In this document: positions 8,088-16,042 of the stretch, piece after piece
How positions within the stretch are numbered: position 1 is the stretch's first letter
Layout of the letters: the number at the start of each line of letters is the position of its first letter
Assembly: GCF_027923225.1 (NCBI RefSeq)
Contig: NZ_BSDI01000049.1
Location: 27,243 to 91,242, forward strand
Source: Phytohabitans aurantiacus
GTDB lineage: Bacteria > Actinomycetota > Actinomycetes > Mycobacteriales > Micromonosporaceae
Reading direction: 5' to 3'
Length of the DNA stretch: 64,000 bases
Program-made: the position numbers and the translations under genes
The notes under the pieces: model-generated
What the model was told of the DNA's origin: nothing
The model's database searches: none
What the model saw: only the letters and a program-made list of their open reading frames with translations

Positions 8088-9781
8088 ACCACGCGCTCAC
8101 CGGCCACCGCCGCGAGCTCGGCGCCGACAGACTCGTGCGCCCCGTGCCGCCGGCGCGGGGCGCACAGCAGTGAGGCCACCGCGGCGACGACGCAGGCCAC
8201 GAACGCGAAGCCGAAAGCGACGGCCAGCCCGTCCGAGAACGGCGCCGAGATCAGGTGCGGGAAGAAGCCGCGGCCGGTCAGGTCGGCGGCCTGGCTGGCC
8301 GGCAGGTTGGCCAGTACCGGCCCGAGCAGCTCCTGCATCGGGTTGTACCCGAGGAACGCGGCGAACAGGACCGCGACGGCGGGCAGGTGCGAGACGGCCT
8401 GCGCCGCGGTGGCCGGCACGTCGTGCTGGACCAGTCCCTGGTACATGGCGCCGGGCAGGTTGGACGACAGTCCCGCGGTGATGAGGCTGAAGAACAGGCC
8501 GATCGAGAGCACCATCGCCGCGTTCTGGAAGGTGGTGCTCATCCCGGCGCCGACGCCGCGCGCGTTGGCCGGCAGGCTGTTCATCACCTCGGCGCGGTTG
8601 GGTGCCGAGAACAGGCCCTGCCCGAGGCCGTTGACCAGGATCACCGCCCCGAACTGCCAGTAGGTGAAGTCGGCCGGCAGCACGATGAGCAGCAGGAAGC
8701 TGCCCGCCGTCAGCAGCATGCCCATGGCCGCGAACAGGCGCGTGCCCAGCCGGTCGGACAGCATCCCGGCCAGCGGCGCGGCGATCAGGAACCCGACCGT
8801 CATCGGCAGCATGTAGACGCCCGCCCACAGTGGAGTCTGCTCGAAGCTGTATCCGTGCAGGGGCAGCCAGATGCCTTGCAGCCAGATGAGCAGGATGAAC
8901 TGCATGCCGCCGCGGCCGAGGGCGGCCATCAGCGCGGCGACGTTGCCCGCGGTGAACGAGCGCAGCCGAAACAGGGAAAGGTTGAACAGCGGGGCGTCCG
9001 AGCGCATCTCGATGACCACGAACGCGGCCAGCACGGCGGTGCCGCCGATGAGCGCGGCGAGCACCCACGGGTTCGTCCAGCCCATGGTGTGCTGGCGGTA
9101 GGGCTGGATGCCGTACGTGATGCCGACCAGCACGGCGATCAGGCCGACCGCGAAGGTGACGTTGCCCCACCAGTCCATCTTGGACGGTTGCCGCACGCCG
9201 GTGTCGCGCAGTTTCAGGTACGCCCAGACGGCGCCGAACACGCCGACGGGCACCGAGACCAGGAAAACCCAGTGCCAGTCGACCGGTGCGAGCACGCCGC
9301 CGATGAGCAGGCCCAGGAACGAGCCGGCGATCGCGGCGATGCCGTTGATGCCCAGGGCCAGCCCGCGCTGGTTCGCGGGGAAGGTGTCGGTGAGGATGGC
9401 GGCTGAGTTGGCCATCAGGAACGCCCCGCCGACACCCTGCACCACGCGCCAGCCGATCAGCCACCACGCGGCGGCGTCGCCGTGCATCCAGGTGACCGCG
9501 AGCAGCACCGACGAGACCGCGAAGATCGCGAAACCGAGGTTGTACATGCGGGCGCGACCGAACATGTCGCCGAGCCGCCCGAAGCTCACCACCAGCACGG
9601 CGGTGACGACCAGGTACCCCATCATCATCCACAGCAGGTAGCTGGTGTTGCCGGCGTCGAGGGGGTTGATGCCGATCCCCTTGAAGATGTCGGGCAGCGC
9701 GATCAGCACGATCGACGAGTTGATCGTGGCCATCAGCATGCCGAGCGTCGTGTTCGACAGCGCGATCCACTTGTAGCTCAC
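8066..9781 (-). CDS. MFS transporter, DHA2 (14-TM) drug-efflux type
   Basis: A 571-residue membrane protein with about 14 hydrophobic helices. It carries the DHA2 motif A GRLGDMFGRARMY between TM2 and TM3, motif C-like GSFLGLLIGG in TM5, and the substrate-binding region motif LMATINSSIVLIALPDI in TM1. The GTG start (VSYKW) was chosen because the ORF further upstream reads through the operators and the divergent regulator. It is divergent from a TetR gene with two palindromic operators between, the classic arrangement of a drug-inducible efflux pump. The substrate is not predictable. Confidence 0.9.
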   Translation of the reverse strand: MSYKWIALSNTTLGMLMATINSSIVLIALPDIFKGIGINPLDAGNTSYLLWMMMGYLVVTAVLVVSFGRLGDMFGRARMYNLGFAIFAVSSVLLAVTWMHGDAAAWWLIGWRVVQGVGGAFLMANSAAILTDTFPANQRGLALGINGIAAIAGSFLGLLIGGVLAPVDWHWVFLVSVPVGVFGAVWAYLKLRDTGVRQPSKMDWWGNVTFAVGLIAVLVGITYGIQPYRQHTMGWTNPWVLAALIGGTAVLAAFVVIEMRSDAPLFNLSLFRLRSFTAGNVAALMAALGRGGMQFILLIWLQGIWLPLHGYSFEQTPLWAGVYMLPMTVGFLIAAPLAGMLSDRLGTRLFAAMGMLLTAGSFLLLIVLPADFTYWQFGAVILVNGLGQGLFSAPNRAEVMNSLPANARGVGAGMSTTFQNAAMVLSIGLFFSLITAGLSSNLPGAMYQGLVQHDVPATAAQAVSHLPAVAVLFAAFLGYNPMQELLGPVLANLPASQAADLTGRGFFPHLISAPFSDGLAVAFGFAFVACVVAAVASLLCAPRRRHGAHESVGAELAAVAGERVVQDSARA

Positions 9782-9794
9782 AGCTCGACAATAG

Positions 9795-9822
9795 TGCAGT
9801 ACTGCAAAAATGCAGTACTGCA
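9795..9822. promoter_or_regulatory. two tandem palindromic TetR operators
   Basis: The 12-bp perfect palindrome TGCAGTACTGCA occurs twice, at 9795-9806 and 9811-9822, separated by AAAA. The centre-to-centre distance is 16 bp, so two dimers would bind on roughly opposite faces or cooperatively. The block sits between the divergent MFS pump (start 9781) and its TetR regulator (start 9839) and covers both promoters. Confidence 0.75.
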
Positions 9823-9838
9823 AGAGTAGGCTCGTGCT

Positions 9839-10429
9839 GTGAGCACACCCACAGGGCTGCGGGAGCGCAAGAAGATCGCCACGCGCGAGGCGCTGCGGCA
9901 GGCGGCGATCGGCCTGTACCGCCGGCACGGCCCCGACAAGGTCACCGTCGAAGACATCTGCGCCGCCGCCGGGGTCTCCCCGCGCACCTTCTTCAACTAC
10001 TTCGCCACCAAGGACGAGGCCGTGTTCGCCCTCGAGGTCGACCCGGCGCAGATCCAGCGGCGGATCACCGACCGCCCCCGCGACGAGCAGCCGGTCGAGG
10101 CGGTCCACGCCGTGTACGCCGACCTGTTCGCGCAGCTGGCGACCAGCGAGATCTGGCGGCAGCGCACCCTGCTCCTGCGCGAACGACCGGAGCTGGCCAG
10201 CCGCTCCACCCAGGCGCGCCGCGCGCACGAGGCCGCCATCGCCGCCGCGATCGCGACCCGCACCGGCCGCCCCGACGACGACCTCTACGTGCGCACCGCC
10301 AGCATGGCCCTGCACGCCGCAGTTCGCGCCGCCGCCGGCACCTGGCACCCCGATCACGAGCCCGACATCGTCGCGCTGCTCGACCGCGCCATGGACATCC
10401 TGCACGACGGCCTGCGCCTCAGGGACTAA
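9839..10429 (+). CDS. TetR-family transcriptional regulator
   Basis: A 196-residue regulator with a GTG start 16 bp from the paired operators. The N-terminal HTH (about residues 10-55) reads ATREALRQAAIGLYRRHGPD then VSPRTFFNYFATKDEAVF, the form seen in regulators of MFS and ABC drug pumps. The short leader suggests the message starts inside or next to the operators, giving tight autorepression. The divergent MFS gene is the likely target; the ArsB-like gene 11 nt downstream may be co-transcribed with it. Confidence 0.9.
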   Translation: MSTPTGLRERKKIATREALRQAAIGLYRRHGPDKVTVEDICAAAGVSPRTFFNYFATKDEAVFALEVDPAQIQRRITDRPRDEQPVEAVHAVYADLFAQLATSEIWRQRTLLLRERPELASRSTQARRAHEAAIAAAIATRTGRPDDDLYVRTASMALHAAVRAAAGTWHPDHEPDIVALLDRAMDILHDGLRLRD

Positions 10430-10440
10430 CGTTCCCGATC

Positions 10441-11691
10441 ATGCACCTGGACGCGGCCGCCGGCCTGCTCGTACTGGCTGGCGTCCTCGGGTTCGCCGTG
10501 GCCCGCCCGCGCGGCCTGCCCGAGGCGGTCGCCGCCGTGCCCGGCGCCGCGCTGGTGGTCGCCTTCGGGCTGGTGTCCTGGTCACAGGTGCGCGACGAGG
10601 TGGTGGCGCTGGCGCCCACCGTCGGCTTCCTCGCGGCCGTACTGGTCCTGGCCCACCTGGCCGACGAGCACGGCGTGTTCGGGTACGCCGGCGAGGTCAT
10701 CGGCGGCCTGAGTCGCGGCTCACCGCGGCGACTGCTGCGGCTGGTCTTCGTGCTCGCCTCGATCGTGACCGCTGTGCTGAGCCTGGACGCGACCGTGGTG
10801 CTGCTCACGCCCGTGCTGCTGTCCACCGCTACCCGGATCGGCGTCCGGCCGAGGCCGCACCTGTACGCGTGCGGGCACCTGGCGAACACCGCCTCCCTGC
10901 TGCTGCCCGTCTCGAACCTGACCAACCTGCTCGCCTTCGACGCCAGCGGCCTGAGCTTCACGCGGTTCGCCGCGCTGATGGCCGCGCCGTGGCTCGCGGT
11001 CGTCGCTGTCGAGTACGCGGTGCTGCGCCGGGTGTTCGCCGCCGACCTCGGCACGCCGGCGCCAGCCACCACGCCGGCCGCGACGCCGCGCACTCCCCCA
11101 CCGTGGTACGCCATCGGGGTACTCGCCGCGACGCTGGCCGGGTTCGCTCTGTCGGAACCGATCGGGGTGCATCCGGCGTGGATCGCGGCGGCGGGCGCCA
11201 TCGGGTTGGCGGTGCCGCGGTTGACCAGTACCCCCGCCGCTGAAGCACGACGGCTGGTGAGTGCGGCGAACCTGCCTTTCGGCGCGTTCGTCTTCGCTCT
11301 TGGTGTGGTCGTGCTCGCGGTCCGCGCGGGCCCGGTGGGCGACGCCGTCGATCACCTCGTACCGGGCCACGCCGGCCTGCTCGGCATGCTCGGCGCGGCG
11401 GTCCTGGCGGCCGTCCTCGCGAACCTGGTCAACAACCTGCCCGCCACCCTCATGCTCGTGCCGCTCGTGGCGCACCAGCCGGGCCTGGTCCTCGCCGTGC
11501 TGCTCGGCGTCAACATCGGCCCGAACCTGACCTACGTCGGCTCGCTAGCCACGCTGCTGTGGCGGCAGGTCCTGCACAGCCGCGACCATCCGCCCGGCGC
11601 CGGCGAGTTCCTGCGGCTCGGCGCGCTGACCGTACCGGCGTGTCTGCTCGCCGGTGTGGCCACACTGTGGGCGAGCCTGCGAGTGTTCTAG
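10441..11691 (+). CDS. ArsB/NhaD-like anion or arsenite transporter
   Basis: A 416-residue protein with 10-12 membrane helices. It has the two-fold inverted Asn motifs of the ion transporter superfamily, SNLTNLLAFDASG in the first half and VNNLPATLMLVPL in the second, and the GVNIGPNLTYVGSLA region typical of ArsB. This makes it an arsenical-pump-membrane-protein-like exporter or a related SLC13 carrier. It lies 11 nt after the TetR gene with no strong ribosome-binding site, so translational coupling is likely. No arsR or arsC gene is near, so arsenite as substrate is only a family-based guess. Confidence 0.8.
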   Translation: MHLDAAAGLLVLAGVLGFAVARPRGLPEAVAAVPGAALVVAFGLVSWSQVRDEVVALAPTVGFLAAVLVLAHLADEHGVFGYAGEVIGGLSRGSPRRLLRLVFVLASIVTAVLSLDATVVLLTPVLLSTATRIGVRPRPHLYACGHLANTASLLLPVSNLTNLLAFDASGLSFTRFAALMAAPWLAVVAVEYAVLRRVFAADLGTPAPATTPAATPRTPPPWYAIGVLAATLAGFALSEPIGVHPAWIAAAGAIGLAVPRLTSTPAAEARRLVSAANLPFGAFVFALGVVVLAVRAGPVGDAVDHLVPGHAGLLGMLGAAVLAAVLANLVNNLPATLMLVPLVAHQPGLVLAVLLGVNIGPNLTYVGSLATLLWRQVLHSRDHPPGAGEFLRLGALTVPACLLAGVATLWASLRVF

Positions 11692-11693
11692 GG

Positions 11694-12161
11694 ATGAGGA
11701 TCGTCGTCTGGGTCACCGAGGGCACCTGGCAAGCCTGCGTCGACACCGCCCGCGACCTGCCCGCCACCGCCGTCACGCTCGTGCACGTCATCGACCCCGA
11801 CACGATCGAGGCGATCGGCGGCGCGCGGGCCGGGCTGCTCGGCCGGGGCCTGACCGGCGACGCCGGAACCCTCGCGGCCCTGACCGACGGCCAGACCCGG
11901 CTGCTGGACGCCGCCGAAGACCGGCTCGGCCGCACCGCCCGCCGCGACCCCCGGCATGGACGCCCGGAACGCGAGGTGGTCGCCGCCTGCGCCGGCGCCG
12001 ACCTGGTGATACTGGCGCGGGACGGCGACCGCAGCCGCCTCGGACCGCGCAGCATCGGGCCGCACACCCGGTTCGTGGTCGACCACGCGCCCTGCCAGGT
12101 CCTGCTCGTCTGGCCGGACACCCCACCCGACCCCGCGACCCTCCCCCCACCCCACCGGTGA
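11694..12161 (+). CDS. UspA-family universal stress protein
   Basis: A 155-residue protein beginning MRIVVWVTEG with the first Rossmann-like strand, followed by VTLVHVIDPD, and ending with the UspA pattern ADLVILARDGDR, GPHTRFVVDHAPCQVLLVWP. The ATP-binding G-2x-G-9x-G-S/T motif is replaced by RDGDRSRLGPRSIGPHTRF, so nucleotide binding is uncertain. It starts 2 nt after the transporter stop and is surely in the same message; small Usp-like proteins often act as soluble partners of ion exchangers. The stop codon lies inside the left arm of a long palindrome that can end transcription. Confidence 0.75.
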   Translation: MRIVVWVTEGTWQACVDTARDLPATAVTLVHVIDPDTIEAIGGARAGLLGRGLTGDAGTLAALTDGQTRLLDAAEDRLGRTARRDPRHGRPEREVVAACAGADLVILARDGDRSRLGPRSIGPHTRFVVDHAPCQVLLVWPDTPPDPATLPPPHR

Positions 12162-12211
12162 TCAGGGCGTCCCTCAAGTCGTCATAGCGACTTGAGGGAC
12201 GCCCTGATCAC
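12158..12211. repeat. long palindromic element, copy 1; probable terminator
   Basis: Two perfectly complementary 24-bp arms (left starting GTGATCAGGGCGTCCC, right ending GACGCCCTGATCAC) flank a 6-nt loop TCATAG. The UspA stop codon is within the left arm. A second copy with the same arms and loop TTCTAA is at 58675-58734 in another terminal position, so this is a dispersed repeat that probably works as a strong terminator. Confidence 0.8.
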
Positions 12212-12318
12212 AGCGCCCCGGGGGTTACTGTCCGCGTGCGAGGGGGCACCGAGTGTCGTACCCGTGGCCTACTCTCGAGGGCGTACGAAGGGGACTGTCC
12301 AATGAGGGGAGTGCCGGG

Positions 12319-12966
12319 GTGGCACGCCGCAGGCGACGTCGCAAGCAGGGTAATCAGGGCACGATGCTGCTGGCCGGCGTCGGGTGTCTGGCCGCCGCTG
12401 CCGCGCTGAGCAGGGCGGATGACCTCGTCACCGCCCATGCCACCACAATCACCGTGGCGTTCGTCGTCGTTCTGGCGCTCGCAGCGACGGTCGGCACCCT
12501 CGTCGTGGTGACGCGCGTGCGGCAAGCGGCTCGGCAGGCCCAGCGCGACCGCGACATCGCGGCCACCGACACGATGACCGGGCCGCAGTTCGAGGAGTAC
12601 GTGGCGCGGTTGATGCGCCGCGATGGGCTGCATGGGGTGCGGGTGTGCGGCGGCTCGGGCGATCTCGGCGCCGACATCACCGCTCGCACCGGAGACGGTC
12701 GCAGGGTCGTGGTGCAGTGCAAGCGATACAGCGGGTCGGTGGGCGATCCGCACGTGCAGAAGTTCAATGGCACCGCCTGGCAGATCCACCGGGCCGACGT
12801 GGCGCTGCTGGTCACCACGGGGCGCCCGACCAGCAGGGCCAGGCAGCTCGCCGCGCGGTGCCGCATCGTCCTGGTCGACCGCCACGAGCTGGCCGCATGG
12901 GCGACCGACGGGCGGCTGCCCGCGGCTCTGTCCACATCGGTGCGCCAGGCGCGACGCCCCGCGTGA
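12319..12966 (+). CDS. membrane-anchored Mrr-like restriction endonuclease domain protein
   Basis: A 215-residue protein. A poly-basic N-terminus (ARRRRRRKQ) is followed by two hydrophobic helices (about residues 14-32 and 40-60) and then an Mrr_cat-type nuclease domain. The catalytic pattern is visible as GGSGDLGADI followed by VVVQCKRY, the D-(x)n-Q-x-K motif, with a helix starting MTGPQFEEYVARLM. The GTG at 12319 has GGGG AG upstream; a GTG at 12253 is an alternative start. Mrr-like enzymes cut modified or foreign DNA, but this topology puts the nuclease under the membrane, perhaps to meet incoming DNA. No methylase or partner gene is adjacent. Confidence 0.75.
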   Translation: MARRRRRRKQGNQGTMLLAGVGCLAAAAALSRADDLVTAHATTITVAFVVVLALAATVGTLVVVTRVRQAARQAQRDRDIAATDTMTGPQFEEYVARLMRRDGLHGVRVCGGSGDLGADITARTGDGRRVVVQCKRYSGSVGDPHVQKFNGTAWQIHRADVALLVTTGRPTSRARQLAARCRIVLVDRHELAAWATDGRLPAALSTSVRQARRPA

Positions 12967-13146
12967 GCTTCGGCACGGGTCTATTTGCCCGGCTGACGTT
13001 GACGGTGCCGTTTTGCGTGTGATCTTGTAGTATTTCGAACCGCCTGGGGTTCGTTGGTAAGGCCCGAACGCGACCGCGGTCTTAGACATGCGCGAAACCG
13101 GGCGTCTGGCCGACCACCGTACACATCGGTGGGTGACGCCTCACTC

Positions 13147-13170
13147 ATGTTCACTGACATGTTCACTGAA
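13147..13170 (+). promoter_or_regulatory. tandem 12-bp repeat before Roadblock operon
   Basis: ATGTTCACTGAC is followed directly by ATGTTCACTGAA, 3 bp before the AGGAGG ribosome-binding site of the first Roadblock gene. A third partial copy (TCACTCATG) precedes it. The phased 12-bp spacing and TCACTGA content suggest an operator bound by two protomers side by side. The 219-bp intergenic region also holds a CGAACC/GGTTCG hairpin at about 13038-13055. Confidence 0.35.
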
Positions 13171-13185
13171 ACAGGAGGCACAAAC

Positions 13186-13557
13186 ATGGCTGCACTGGAC
13201 ACGGCGTTGAAGGACGCGATGAGCATCGACGGCGCCATCGGTGTCGCTCTCGTCGACTATTCGAGTGGCATGACCCTCGGCGTGGCCGGCGGATCGCAGG
13301 AGCTCGACCTGGCAGTGGCCGCGGCCGGCAACACCGACGTGGTACGGGCCAAGATGCGCACGCTGGAGATGCTGAAGATCGCGGACGGCATCGAGGACAT
13401 CCTGATCACATTGGACACCCAGTACCACCTGATCCGCCCGCTCAACGCCCGCGGCGGCAAGGGACTCTTCCTCTACCTGGCCCTGAGCAAGTCCCGGGCC
13501 AACCTCGGCTTGGCACGCCACCAGTTGCGCCAGATCGAGAGCGCGATCGAGATCTGA
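13186..13557 (+). CDS. Roadblock/LC7-like domain protein
   Basis: A 123-residue protein whose start is fixed by AGGAGG at 13173-13178. It has the Roadblock fold pattern: an N-terminal helix, GVALVDYSSGMTLGVAGG as the beta-hairpin core, then a long helix, ILITLDTQYHLIRPL and a closing helix. Bacterial Roadblock proteins bind small Ras-like GTPases (MglA, the CvnD proteins of conservons) or form regulatory dimers. Here the partner gene is a second Roadblock protein 46 nt downstream; no GTPase or sensor kinase is next to it. Confidence 0.75.
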   Translation: MAALDTALKDAMSIDGAIGVALVDYSSGMTLGVAGGSQELDLAVAAAGNTDVVRAKMRTLEMLKIADGIEDILITLDTQYHLIRPLNARGGKGLFLYLALSKSRANLGLARHQLRQIESAIEI

Positions 13558-13603
13558 GCCGCGCCGCCTCGACCGACCGCACAGACACCTGGAGGTGGCA
13601 GCG

Positions 13604-14014
13604 ATGAACGACAAGGCCGACAAGACGTTCACAGCGGCGTACGCGGAGATGGAGTCGCTGCGACAGACCGTCAGCGGCGTGGTCGGATCGGTTGTCGCCG
13701 GGGTGGACGGCCTGCTGATCATTCACGACCTCGGCAGCGGGCCGGAGCCGCACGACCTCGCGGCGCTCGCGGCCGCGACGTCCGGGCTCGGCCGGCAGAC
13801 CGGCCTCGCCCTCCGCCAGGGCGCGTTTCGGGAGTCGACCATCCGCAGCCACAAGGGGTACTTCTCCGTCTACACGATCGGCGAGGCGGCCCTGCTCGCG
13901 GTGCTGGGCAACGACGGGCTCAACGTCGCACGGCTGCACATCGAGGCGCGTGCGGTGGCCGGCCGGCTGGCGCCGCTGCTCGACATCCACATCGCCTCGC
14001 AGTCCCGCCTCTGA
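13604..14014 (+). CDS. Roadblock/LC7-like domain protein
   Basis: A 136-residue protein preceded by GGAGGTG at 13591-13597. It contains the typical core SVVAGVDGLLIIHDLGSGPEP, AALAAATSGLGRQTGLALRQG and a C-terminal GEAALLAVLGNDGLNVARLH segment, close to the CvnB type of Roadblock proteins. Two different Roadblock genes in tandem suggest a heterodimer. It probably shares the operon with the first Roadblock gene and ends at a strong hairpin. Confidence 0.75.
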   Translation: MNDKADKTFTAAYAEMESLRQTVSGVVGSVVAGVDGLLIIHDLGSGPEPHDLAALAAATSGLGRQTGLALRQGAFRESTIRSHKGYFSVYTIGEAALLAVLGNDGLNVARLHIEARAVAGRLAPLLDIHIASQSRL

Positions 14015-14016
14015 GC

Positions 14017-14048
14017 GCCCTGATCCCGCTGGCGGGCGGGGTCAGGGC
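14017..14048. terminator. bidirectional terminator hairpin
   Basis: An outer stem GCCCTGA/TCAGGGC encloses an inner CCCGC/GCGGG stem, located 2 nt after the second Roadblock gene and 11 nt from the end of the convergent PspC gene. It is well placed to stop transcription from both sides. Confidence 0.55.
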
Positions 14049-14059
14049 TGAAGCTCGCG

Positions 14060-14347
14060 TCAGAGGGCGGGCGAAGGCGGGATGGTCGAGGTCGTCGCGG
14101 GCGAGTACGACTCGGCCTCGGACGGCATGAGGATCCAGAGGATCGGGTAGAGCAGGATCTGGCTGCCGGGGATCGTCATCAGGATCAACACGAACAGCAG
14201 GCGGGCCGGCCACGGGTCGATGCCGAAGCGCTGCCCCAGCCCGGCGCAGACGCCGCCGAGGACGCGCCCCTGCCGCGGCCGGACGAGCCCTTGGGTCCGG
14301 AACGAGTCGTGCACGGTCTCCATGATCTTTCCTTTGCTCAGGGTCAT
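14060..14347 (-). CDS. PspC-domain membrane protein
   Basis: A 95-residue protein with the PspC signature RGRVLGGVCAGLGQRFGIDP-like run (GRVLGGVCAGLGQRFGIDPW), followed by two closely spaced membrane helices (LLFVLILMTI and ILLYPILWILMP). The ATG at 14347 has AAAGGG upstream; an internal ATG at 14323 with AAGGA is equally possible. Stand-alone PspC proteins are thought to sense envelope stress. It is convergent with the Roadblock pair. Confidence 0.75.
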   Translation of the reverse strand: MTLSKGKIMETVHDSFRTQGLVRPRQGRVLGGVCAGLGQRFGIDPWPARLLFVLILMTIPGSQILLYPILWILMPSEAESYSPATTSTIPPSPAL

Positions 14348-14436
14348 TGTTGACCCTTTCAGCGTCGCGCCGCCCGCCTCCGCCGGCATCGGGGACGCAC
14401 CCCTGGCCCACCCCCGATCTGCCAAGATCCAAACTC

Positions 14437-15171
14437 CTACGGGGTGACGAGTGCCGCCGCCAGGAGGCGGACGGCACAGGCGAGGCCCGCGCGGGGGGCG
14501 TCCTGCCAGCGGGCGGTGACGGGTTCGAGGCCGGTCGTCATCGGGTACCGCTGGCCAAAGTCGGGGATCAGCGCCATGGTGGCCTCGGCGCGCTCGCGCC
14601 ACTCGGCCATGCCCTGCTGGTTCATGCGCTCGTACGCGGCCGCGGTGCCGGCGGTGGCGCGCACCGTGGCGTACAGCATCGTGACGGCTGGCGCGCGGGC
14701 GCCGGGCGCGACGGCCCAGGTGTCGAGGACGCGCAGGAGCCGTTCGAGCCAGTCCTGCTCGTTCGGCCCCTGGGTGGCCTGCGACCACGGGCGCTCGGTC
14801 AGCCACGGATGTGACAGGTACACGTCGAACAGCGCCTCCGCCCAGGCGTGGAGCGCGTCGGCCAGGCTGGTGACCGGATCGTCCCACGAGGGCATCGCGG
14901 ACGCGTGGTCCTGCATCAGGGCGAGCAGGTTCTCCTTGGTCCCCACGTACGGGTAGATGACCATGCCGCTCTTGTCGAACTCCGCCGCGATGGCCCGGGT
15001 GGACACCGCCGCCAGCCCTTCGGCGTCGGCGATCGCGATGCCGGCCCGCAGGATCTCGTCGAGGTCGAGCTGCTGCCGCGGTCCCCGGCGCGGGGTGGGG
15101 ACGGTGGTGCCGCGGTGCCGCCAGAGTCGGCGGACGTGCGCTTCGACGTCCCGGTTCGGTTCGACCGCCAT
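14437..15171 (-). CDS. TetR-family transcriptional regulator (TetR_C-type)
   Basis: A 244-residue regulator with an HTH at about residues 35-80 (LDLDEILRAGIAIADAEGL, then TRAIAAEFDKSGMVIYPYVGTKENLL) and a long C-terminal domain of the tetracycline-repressor type, with LHAWAEALFDVYLSHPWL as a typical helix. It is divergent from an alpha/beta hydrolase gene and two direct repeats lie between the start codons, so that hydrolase is its likely target. The N-terminal 30 residues before the HTH are basic. Confidence 0.88.
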   Translation of the reverse strand: MAVEPNRDVEAHVRRLWRHRGTTVPTPRRGPRQQLDLDEILRAGIAIADAEGLAAVSTRAIAAEFDKSGMVIYPYVGTKENLLALMQDHASAMPSWDDPVTSLADALHAWAEALFDVYLSHPWLTERPWSQATQGPNEQDWLERLLRVLDTWAVAPGARAPAVTMLYATVRATAGTAAAYERMNQQGMAEWRERAEATMALIPDFGQRYPMTTGLEPVTARWQDAPRAGLACAVRLLAAALVTP

Positions 15172-15177
15172 AGTCCA

Positions 15178-15214
15178 TGCAGTGTATAGTGTTTTTACTT
15201 CTTGCAGTGCATAG
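15178..15214. promoter_or_regulatory. direct-repeat operator for TetR/hydrolase pair
   Basis: TGCAGTGTATAG (15178-15189) and TGCAGTGCATAG (15203-15214) differ in one base and are 25 bp apart, between the divergent TetR gene and hydrolase gene. Each has a partial TGCA..TGCA dyad. They probably bind the TetR protein. Confidence 0.5.
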
Positions 15215-15235
15215 AGTTTTGAGGAGGACTCCGAC

Positions 15236-16039
15236 ATGACAGACTCCGACATGACCACGGCATCCCCACCAGCGGTCCTGCTGCCGATCAGCACCGACGT
15301 GGTCGGCGGCGAGGCGGCCGAGCAGATGCTCGCCTGGGGCGCCGATCCGAGCCTCGGCCACACGCTCGCGACCGGCCTCACCGACGCCGGCTTCCGGGTG
15401 GTCGCCTTCGATTACGAGGGCCACCTCAACCAGCACCCCAAGCCGGGCACCCTCGACGCCGCCACGGTCGCGGCCGACCTGCTGGCCATCGCCGACGCGG
15501 CGGGTGTCGACCGGTTCGCCTACTACGGATACAGCTGGCTCGCGCTCGCCGGTCTCCAGCTCGCGATCCGCACGGACCGGCTCACGGCGCTGGCCATGGG
15601 TGGCTTCCCGCCCCTGGGCGGGCCTTACGGGCCGATGCTGGCCGTCACCAACACCGCGCACCGCATGGCCCTCGCGGGCCCGGAGAAGAAGACCACCGAG
15701 GTCGTGCCCGGCGACTGGGACTCGGTCGAGTTCACGCAGACGCCCGACCAGACCCAGCAGTACGTGACCCTCTACGAGTCACTCCAGGGCTTCGACGAAC
15801 GCGCCGCGCTGGAGCGGCTCGACATCCCGCGGCTGGCCTTCGCCGGCGCGAACGACAACATCACCTACGGCCCGAAATGGGACGACGCCTACGTTCCCAT
15901 CGCGGACGCGTTGAAGGAGCACCGCGACGAGCTCGTCGATCGTGGCTGGACCGTCGAGCTGATCCCGGACGCCGACCACATGACCGCGATGCAGGCGAAA
16001 AACGTGCTCCCTATCCTAATTCCATGGTTGAAGGTGTAG
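15236..16039 (+). CDS. alpha/beta hydrolase
   Basis: A 267-residue hydrolase with GAGGAGG 8 nt before the ATG. The nucleophile elbow reads YYGYSWLALAG (Gly-x-Ser-x-x motif, Ser near residue 99), the acid is likely in AGANDNITYGP, and the general base in IPDADHMTAM near residue 244. No signal peptide is present, so it is cytoplasmic. Probably repressed by the divergent TetR protein through the direct repeats. The substrate is unknown; this subfamily includes small esterases. The next gene starts 3 nt later. Confidence 0.85.
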   Translation: MTDSDMTTASPPAVLLPISTDVVGGEAAEQMLAWGADPSLGHTLATGLTDAGFRVVAFDYEGHLNQHPKPGTLDAATVAADLLAIADAAGVDRFAYYGYSWLALAGLQLAIRTDRLTALAMGGFPPLGGPYGPMLAVTNTAHRMALAGPEKKTTEVVPGDWDSVEFTQTPDQTQQYVTLYESLQGFDERAALERLDIPRLAFAGANDNITYGPKWDDAYVPIADALKEHRDELVDRGWTVELIPDADHMTAMQAKNVLPILIPWLKV

Positions 16040-16042
16040 TCG

